A stretch of DNA of 19,148 nt. Origin: Planctomycetia bacterium. GTDB taxonomy: Bacteria; Planctomycetota; PLA2; JAEUHO01. Shown here in pieces: positions 15,002 to 19,148 of this stretch. Every line of letters begins with the position of its first letter. The stretch's first letter is position 1. The stretch lies in NCBI GenBank assembly GCA_030618975.1, contig JAUXCH010000012.1, positions 1-19,148 on the forward strand. The letters run 5' to 3'. The notes under the pieces are model-generated. The model was given only the letters and a program-made list of their open reading frames with translations, was not told the DNA's origin and ran no database searches. A program made the position numbers and the translations under genes.

Positions 15002-16363
15002 TCAGTTGTGACAGATCTCGCAGCTCATGCCGTTGTCGATGTGGGGCATTCCGCCGGGGCCGCCGGGGAAATGGCACGCACGGCAGTTGGAGCCGGGCAT
15101 GTGGCCGGGAGGCATGGGCGGCGCCGTGTCGTGCGTCGGAACGCCCTTGTGGCACACCGCGCACTTCCTGGCGAGCGGCAGGTGACACGTCGCACAGTGG
15201 GTGTTGCGCCCGCGGGCCCACTGCCCGCGGTGGGACCGCGGTGACGTGTACTCGTGGCACCGGATGCAGAAGTCCGTCTGGTGGCAGACCATGCACCGCG
15301 TCCGGTCGATCGCGGCCACCCTCCCGTGCGTCCGGGTGCGGAACAGGGTGGTGTGGTCGCGCGGCTCCATGTCGCTGTGGCAGCCCTCGCAGAAGGCCGG
15401 CTGGTGGTGGCAGAACTCGCAGCGGGCCTGCCCGCTGACCCCTTGCACGCGCACCATGACGCCGTGCCGCCGTATCCACTGGTGCTTGTGGCTGCTGGGC
15501 TGCGTCGTCATGTGGCAGTCGTCGCAGAAGGCCTGGTCCTGGTGGCAGAACGTGCACCGGGCCTCGCCCGGGCCGCCCGCCGAGAGCACCCGGCTGCCGT
15601 GCCCCAGTTCCCAGCCACGCCGGTGGGAGGTGGGCAGTTGGGTGAGGTGGCAGTCGTTGCAGAACGAGGGCCGCGTGTGGCAGTAGTGGCAGTTGAGCTG
15701 CATGCCACGAACCTGAGCGCCCCGTACGGCCGGGCCGTGGCGGGTCTCCCAGGAGAGCCGGTGGTCGGCGGGCGCTACGGTCTGCCGGATCTGCGCGTGG
15801 CACGCCTGGCAGGCGGTGCTCGCTCCTCGCTCCCGGTGGCACTGCATGCAGCCCGCCATGTCGTAGAGCCGCCTCGCCCTGCGCGGGGTGCTCTCCATCG
15901 CGCCGTGACAGACGGCGCAGGCCACGCCTCCGGTGGCGTGCGGGGCGTGGGAGAACTTCACGTCGCCGCCGTAGGACCGGACGGCCTGCTGCCACTTCGG
16001 CTTGCCGTCGGGCCGGAAGAAGACGTTCGCGATCCTCTTCTCCTCGGGGACCTCCTCCTCCTCTTCGATGTCCTCGTGGCAGTCCATGCAGGTCTCGAGC
16101 TGGGGGGCTCCGGGGTTCCCGGCGGCGTCGGCCTCGTGGCAGTCCGCGCACTCGACCCCGAGCTCTGCGTGCTTGGCGTGGGGCAGACGCGGCCCCCCGA
16201 CGACCTGCACGACCGGAGCGACCGGCGCGGGCGCAGGGGCGCGCGTGATCATCGGCGCCCGCGAGGGGACGGATCTCGTCACGCCGACGGCACATCCGAT
16301 CAGGACGACGGCCACGGCCGCAAAGACCAGCGTCCACGGGTTCCTTCGCGTCGAAGAGTTCAT
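15002..16363 (-). CDS. 17-heme c-type cytochrome, probable conduit partner of the upstream porin
   Basis: A 453-residue exported cytochrome. The ATG at 16363 follows GGGGGAGG by 6 bases; the N-terminus has a hydrophobic stretch (11-23) ending LIGC (Cys24), so it is a lipoprotein or an N-terminally anchored protein. Seventeen CXXCH motifs lie between Cys72 and Cys448, about one per 22 residues across that span, which is very heme-dense and wire-like. N-terminal sites have the H-x-x-H before CXXCH arrangement of cytochrome c7/c3 types (LPHAKHAELG, FSHAPHATGG). Residues 225-385 hold four tandem two-heme repeats. An acidic run (IEEEEEVPEE, 99-108) separates hemes 2 and 3. The last heme motif is one residue from the C-terminus. 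It starts 14 bases after the porin gene, the usual arrangement of porin-cytochrome conduits. Whether it sits in the barrel or only docks to it is unknown. Confidence 0.93.
   Translation of the reverse strand: MNSSTRRNPWTLVFAAVAVVLIGCAVGVTRSVPSRAPMITRAPAPAPVAPVVQVVGGPRLPHAKHAELGVECADCHEADAAGNPGAPQLETCMDCHEDIEEEEEVPEEKRIANVFFRPDGKPKWQQAVRSYGGDVKFSHAPHATGGVACAVCHGAMESTPRRARRLYDMAGCMQCHRERGASTACQACHAQIRQTVAPADHRLSWETRHGPAVRGAQVRGMQLNCHYCHTRPSFCNDCHLTQLPTSHRRGWELGHGSRVLSAGGPGEARCTFCHQDQAFCDDCHMTTQPSSHKHQWIRRHGVMVRVQGVSGQARCEFCHHQPAFCEGCHSDMEPRDHTTLFRTRTHGRVAAIDRTRCMVCHQTDFCIRCHEYTSPRSHRGQWARGRNTHCATCHLPLARKCAVCHKGVPTHDTAPPMPPGHMPGSNCRACHFPGGPGGMPHIDNGMSCEICHN
15209..15691 (-). repeat. Four tandem two-heme repeats in the 17-heme cytochrome
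   Basis: Codes for residues 225-385. Each unit reads CxxCH, about four residues, Phe, CxxCH, four to five residues, Pro-x-x/Ser-His, and usually a Trp followed by His-Gly. The first cysteines are at 225, 270, 315 and 357, giving spacings of 45, 45 and 42 residues; paired motifs in a unit are 10, 10, 10 and 9 residues apart. Such regular spacing suggests a stacked, elongated heme chain. Confidence 0.88.
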
Positions 16364-16377
16364 GGAGAACCTCCCCC

Positions 16378-17895
16378 TCAGAAGCTGAATTGCGCCGTGG
16401 CGTCGAATGTCGTGTAGGTGCCGTAGTCGTCGTTCTCGACGCGACAGCGGAGGTCGAAGTACCAGCGCGGGTTGGGCCGGTACCCGATGCGCCCGAAGAC
16501 GCTGTACACGCTCTCACGCTCCTCGTCCGCGTAGAGATCGTAGCTGTAGGCGGCGTAGTCCGTACCGAGCACGAACTTCCACGTGCGCGACGGGCGGTAC
16601 TCGATGTCGAAGGTCCCGGTCCAGATGTCGTCCGAACTGTTCCAGTACTCGCCGCTCAAGGTGAGCGACAGGCCCCGAATCAGCCAGTCGTAGGACCCGG
16701 CCGCGACGTAGTACTGCTCGAACTCGCGGTTGTAGACGCCGATGTCCGAGTCCTTGTAGAGGCGGCGGATCGTGAAGCCACCCTCCACGTCGAAGCAGGA
16801 CCCGATGCCCTTGGACGCGGAGACGTTCGCCGTCCAGTACGGCTCGAGCGCCAGCGCGGCCCAGTAGTAGGCGTCGAGGTCGTACACCATCTCCGCCTGG
16901 TAGTTCAGCAGCGAGTAGAAGAAGCCGCGCAGGACGACGTCGGAGTTCGGCAGGGTCGAGTCGACGTTGGCGCGCACGAGCCGCGCCTCCTCGTCGAGGT
17001 GCTGGTACTGGACGCGCGCGACGGTCGTCTGGCCGATCCGCTGGTTCCAGGTGAGGTTGAAGAGGTTGTTCTTCTGGTCACCGTAGACGGCGTCGCCGTT
17101 CTTGAAGTACGTCCAGTCGAGCCCCATCTCGGCGCCCTGCCACGGGTTGCCGAAGACCTGGGCGCCGGCGATGAAGTTGCCGCTCCGCGACGTGTCGTAG
17201 AAGTAGTACGGGATGCCCACCAGTGCGGCGAAGCCGATCTTCTTCGAGCCGAAGCGCGAGGACTCGACGCGGACGCCGTCGAAGGTGACGTACTCGCCCA
17301 CGTCCTCCCACATCCTTCCGAAGCGCACGTCGGAGATGCATCCGTCGCAGAAGTGGTAGTTGGCGTAGGCGTGGAAGACGCGACCGTTGAAGCGGTTGTC
17401 GTAGGTGTCCCAGATGGAGTCGAAGACGTTGAACCCGTCGACGTCGCCGAACTCGTCGAGGTCCAGGGTCAGGCGAGCGTGGAGCGAGCCGGACCAGCCG
17501 GGCAGGTTCTCGTCGCGGTACTTCAACCGCAGGTAGGCGTACAGGTCGTTGTCCGTGTCCCAGTTCGAGTCCGGGTCGTCCGTCGTGCGGAGGCGGTACC
17601 TGAGACGCGCCGACCCGCTCCACGGCGACAGCACGCGCACCGTGTCGCCGGACGGTGCCGCGCGCAGCACGCTGTCCGGGTCGATCGGCTGGTCGGCCGT
17701 CATGCTCGTGGTGAGCGTGGTTCCGGGTCTCGCGGCCCCCTCGGCCCAGCTGCCCCCGGGAGTCGTTACGTTCTTCGGGGCCGGCGAGCCAGACGGGGCC
17801 GGCGGCGCGGCATCGGACGGGGGGCTCTCGGCCCAGGCGGGCCCTCCGGCAAGGAACAGGGCCACCAGGCAACCCAGGACCAGGACTCGGTACAC
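16378..17895 (-). CDS. Outer-membrane beta-barrel porin of a porin-cytochrome conduit
   Basis: A 505-residue outer-membrane protein. The GTG at 17895 has GAGGAGG four bases upstream and starts a signal peptide (hydrophobic 4-19, AWA near 22). A Pro/Ala/Ser-rich segment (23-60) follows. From about residue 90 to the end, alternating polar/aromatic strands with Asp/Asn/Tyr-rich turns repeat, and the protein finishes with Phe (AQFSF), the signature of barrel assembly. A CDGC motif (Cys183, Cys186) lies early in the barrel. It resembles porins with FDGVRVE-type blocks, but I cannot assign it to MtrB/PioB or OmbB by sight, and it is shorter than MtrB (about 700 residues). The 17-heme gene follows by 14 bases. 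Inferred role: an insulating sheath that lets the cytochrome pass electrons across the outer membrane. Confidence 0.88.
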   Translation of the reverse strand: MYRVLVLGCLVALFLAGGPAWAESPPSDAAPPAPSGSPAPKNVTTPGGSWAEGAARPGTTLTTSMTADQPIDPDSVLRAAPSGDTVRVLSPWSGSARLRYRLRTTDDPDSNWDTDNDLYAYLRLKYRDENLPGWSGSLHARLTLDLDEFGDVDGFNVFDSIWDTYDNRFNGRVFHAYANYHFCDGCISDVRFGRMWEDVGEYVTFDGVRVESSRFGSKKIGFAALVGIPYYFYDTSRSGNFIAGAQVFGNPWQGAEMGLDWTYFKNGDAVYGDQKNNLFNLTWNQRIGQTTVARVQYQHLDEEARLVRANVDSTLPNSDVVLRGFFYSLLNYQAEMVYDLDAYYWAALALEPYWTANVSASKGIGSCFDVEGGFTIRRLYKDSDIGVYNREFEQYYVAAGSYDWLIRGLSLTLSGEYWNSSDDIWTGTFDIEYRPSRTWKFVLGTDYAAYSYDLYADEERESVYSVFGRIGYRPNPRWYFDLRCRVENDDYGTYTTFDATAQFSF

Positions 17896-17929
17896 GGCGC
17901 CTCCTCTCCGTCGTGCGGAATGTTCGTCG

Positions 17930-17960
17930 GCGCGCGGCCCGCCTCCCGCGGGCCGCGCGC
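17930..17960. terminator. Perfect 13-bp GC hairpin between the c554-like and porin genes
   Basis: Arms 17930-17942 and 17948-17960 are perfectly complementary around a CTCCC loop. It lies 19 bases after the stop codon of the c554-like gene and about 35 bases before the porin start. No T-run follows on the minus strand, so it may be a partial terminator, an mRNA-stabilising 3' end or an attenuator that makes the small cytochrome more abundant than the porin. Confidence 0.55.
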
Positions 17961-17962
17961 CC

Positions 17963-17979
17963 GAGAAGTCTGCCTTCTC
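17963..17979. promoter_or_regulatory. Second small hairpin directly after the c554-like stop codon
   Basis: GAGAAG (17963-17968) and CTTCTC (17974-17979) pair around five bases, immediately next to the stop codon and 2 bases from the larger hairpin. Two stacked hairpins at a 3' end are consistent with mRNA processing or protection, but no function is shown. Confidence 0.3.
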
Positions 17980-18603
17980 CTAGTGCTCGTGCTTGAGCGG
18001 CACGTGCGCGTGGATGGCCTCGGCGTTGGCCTTCATCTTCTCGAAGTCGAAGACGTAGGGCTTGGGACCCGTGGGGCTGTTCTTGTTGTGGCAGCCGGTG
18101 CAGTTGTCGGCGGTCACGGGCACCGCGAGACCCAGCGCGACCACGTCGGCGCGCTTGTACTCCTCGTGGTCCTTCTTGTAGGGACCGTACTTGCTGCCCG
18201 CTCCGTGGCACGACTCGCAGCCCACGCCGCCGTTGTTCTTGGCGAGCTTCTGCTCGTCCTCGTTCCAGGCGTCCTTGACCTCGGGGTAGCCGCCCGTCTG
18301 CCCGTACCCCGTGACGTGGCACTTGAGGCACTTCGGGTCCTTGGTGTAGTCGGTATCGACACTGAGACCGGCCTTGGTCTTGGCCTCGGCGTTCGCGCCG
18401 GGCTTCAGGCAGTCCAGCGCCTTGGCGTGGACCGTCTTCTTCCAGCTCTTGGCCTGCTTGAAGTGGCACTTCTTGCAGCCCTTCTGGCTGAGGAAGTCCG
18501 CTCCGTCGGCGGCGCAGGCCACGGGCTCGGGGCGCGCGAACGCCAGGACGGCCAGGACGCCCGCCAGGGCGAGCAGGGGGACGAGGATGGCTCGACGGCT
18601 CAT
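17980..18603 (-). CDS. Tetraheme cytochrome c554-like periplasmic protein
   Basis: A 207-residue exported cytochrome. The ATG at 18603 has GGAG about ten bases upstream and starts a signal peptide (MSRRAIL, hydrophobic 6-22); cleavage near Ala31. Four CXXCH motifs at Cys43, Cys92, Cys129 and Cys168 follow the order of cytochrome c554-like proteins (KKCHFKQAKSW, KCLKCHVTGYGQTGGY, GVGCESCHGAGS, NCTGCHNKNSP). The blocks HVTGYG and ESCHGAGSKY are common in this family. Lysine content is high, as for a soluble basic electron carrier, and the tail is His-rich (HAHVPLKHEH). Inferred role: a soluble periplasmic shuttle between the inner-membrane modules and the porin conduit. Hydroxylamine oxidation, where c554 was first described, is not suggested, as no HAO-like gene is in the window. 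It is the first gene of the minus-strand cluster. Confidence 0.9.
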   Translation of the reverse strand: MSRRAILVPLLALAGVLAVLAFARPEPVACAADGADFLSQKGCKKCHFKQAKSWKKTVHAKALDCLKPGANAEAKTKAGLSVDTDYTKDPKCLKCHVTGYGQTGGYPEVKDAWNEDEQKLAKNNGGVGCESCHGAGSKYGPYKKDHEEYKRADVVALGLAVPVTADNCTGCHNKNSPTGPKPYVFDFEKMKANAEAIHAHVPLKHEH

Positions 18604-18782
18604 GGGTACTTGCTCCAACGACTCAGGGGATTCGAGAGGGTCAGGGGCCCCCCGCAGCCGGCGTGCCCGACGGGATGTCCGGATCGCGGCGGGGCGCCGG
18701 AGGCCGGACGGAAGCGCAGAACCTCCAGGCGGCCCAAACCACGCGCCCGGCGACTCTGTCCCGCCCGTCCGACCTGTCCCGG

Positions 18783-18811
18783 AGTATCGGAACGGACGCA
18801 TTCCGTGTCCA
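18783..18811 (-). promoter_or_regulatory. Possible sigma70-type promoter with internal dyad for the minus-strand cluster
   Basis: On the minus strand TGGACA (18811-18806, five of six consensus bases) and GATACT (18788-18783, four of six) are 17 bases apart. The spacer contains an inverted repeat CGGAA-N8-TTCCG (18788-18805), which could be an operator. The start codon at 18603 is about 180 bases downstream, so the leader would be long. This is a sequence match only. Confidence 0.4.
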
Positions 18812-18939
18812 CAGGATGGGACCACCGTGGATCCGCACGCGCGCATGCGCGGCGACTCGTCCGGGGAGTGGTGTATGGGCCCTCAGAGGCCTGTTTCTTG
18901 CGCTTTCGAGTGGTCCTTGCGACCCGTTCGCAGGATGCG

Positions 18940-18970
18940 GGGCACGGTGTGGGGCCCCGGCCCCGTGCCC
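18940..18970. repeat. Inverted repeat in the non-coding right end
   Basis: GGGCACGG (18940-18947) and CCGTGCCC (18963-18970) pair as an 8-bp stem, with a GGGGCCCC palindrome in the loop. It could be the terminator of a gene beyond the window or a regulatory dyad; no T-run supports either reading. Confidence 0.4.
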
Positions 18971-19110
18971 TCCGTGGTCATCGTGACGTCACCCGGTCGC
19001 GGGCCTGCCGGAGAGGGGCCGAGGCCCCGGTGGATCGCCCGGAGCCGGCGCGGACGGGGTCCGGGTCTGCTGGGGGCCCCCGCGGGCCTCCGGTATGTTC
19101 TGCGCTCGGT

Positions 19111-19141
19111 GGACCGCCCCCCTCGGTGCCGGGCGCGGTCC
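19111..19141. repeat. Inverted repeat at the window end
   Basis: GGACCGC (19111-19117) and GCGGTCC (19135-19141) are complementary across 17 bases, followed by the terminal run of C. It may be a hairpin of a leader or terminator that continues beyond the window, or the strong structure at which assembly stopped. Confidence 0.35.
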
Positions 19142-19148
19142 CCCCCCC

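Larger units (their letters stand above)
18604..19148. other. Non-coding region upstream of the cytochrome cluster
   Basis: I see no convincing gene in these 545 bases: the open frames on both strands lack ribosome sites, conserved motifs and family-like composition. The region holds a possible promoter (18783-18811), an inverted repeat at 18940-18970 and a dyad at the window end. The sequence stops in eight C, which may be a contig end. Confidence 0.6.

Noticed and set aside
17980..18603. Cytochrome c554 as evidence of ammonia oxidation
   Set aside because: No hydroxylamine oxidoreductase or ammonia monooxygenase gene is present; c554-like tetrahemes are widespread in other electron chains.
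18663..18986. Small plus-strand open frame in the right-end region
   Set aside because: No ribosome site, no conserved motifs and a composition like random GC-rich translation.

Overview
The window is a GC-rich stretch (clearly above 60% G+C by eye) from a Gram-negative bacterium with two membranes: it encodes an outer-membrane beta-barrel, several lipoproteins and many exported c-type cytochromes. Nothing here fixes the taxon. Anaerobic or metal-respiring high-GC lineages (for example Desulfuromonadota, Acidobacteriota, Myxococcota, Planctomycetota or related uncultured phyla) would fit, but that is inference.

The core is a run of ten minus-strand genes between about 18603 and 4935. In transcription order they are: a tetraheme cytochrome c554-like protein, a beta-barrel porin, a 17-heme cytochrome, a terminator-like hairpin, a tetraheme lipoprotein, a four-cluster ferredoxin with a Tat-type signal, an NrfD/PsrC-type membrane protein, a 15-heme cytochrome c fused to a b-type membrane domain, a MauE/DoxX-like membrane protein, a thioredoxin-like protein, and a 19-heme cytochrome c fused to a second copy of the b-type domain. 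To the left lie a convergent plus-strand orphan lipoprotein, a minus-strand thioredoxin-like gene and, facing it across a strong hairpin, a plus-strand decaheme lipoprotein. I count 69 CXXCH motifs in six proteins (10, 19, 15, 4, 17 and 4).

Read together, the locus looks like a self-contained electron route between the quinone pool and the cell exterior. Up to three quinone-interacting modules sit in the inner membrane: two cytochrome b fusions comparable in layout to Geobacter CbcL, and one tetraheme/FeS/NrfD set comparable to CbcSTU. Periplasmic cytochromes would carry electrons to a porin plus 17-heme conduit in the outer membrane, and the decaheme lipoprotein could be a surface terminal. 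The thiol-redox proteins between the fusions may serve heme attachment. Direction of flow (metal or electrode reduction versus oxidation of an external donor) cannot be read from the sequence.

I see no rRNA, tRNA, CRISPR array, transposase or integrase. The last ~545 bases (18604-19148) hold no convincing gene; they contain a possible promoter for the large minus-strand cluster and two inverted repeats, and end in a run of C.
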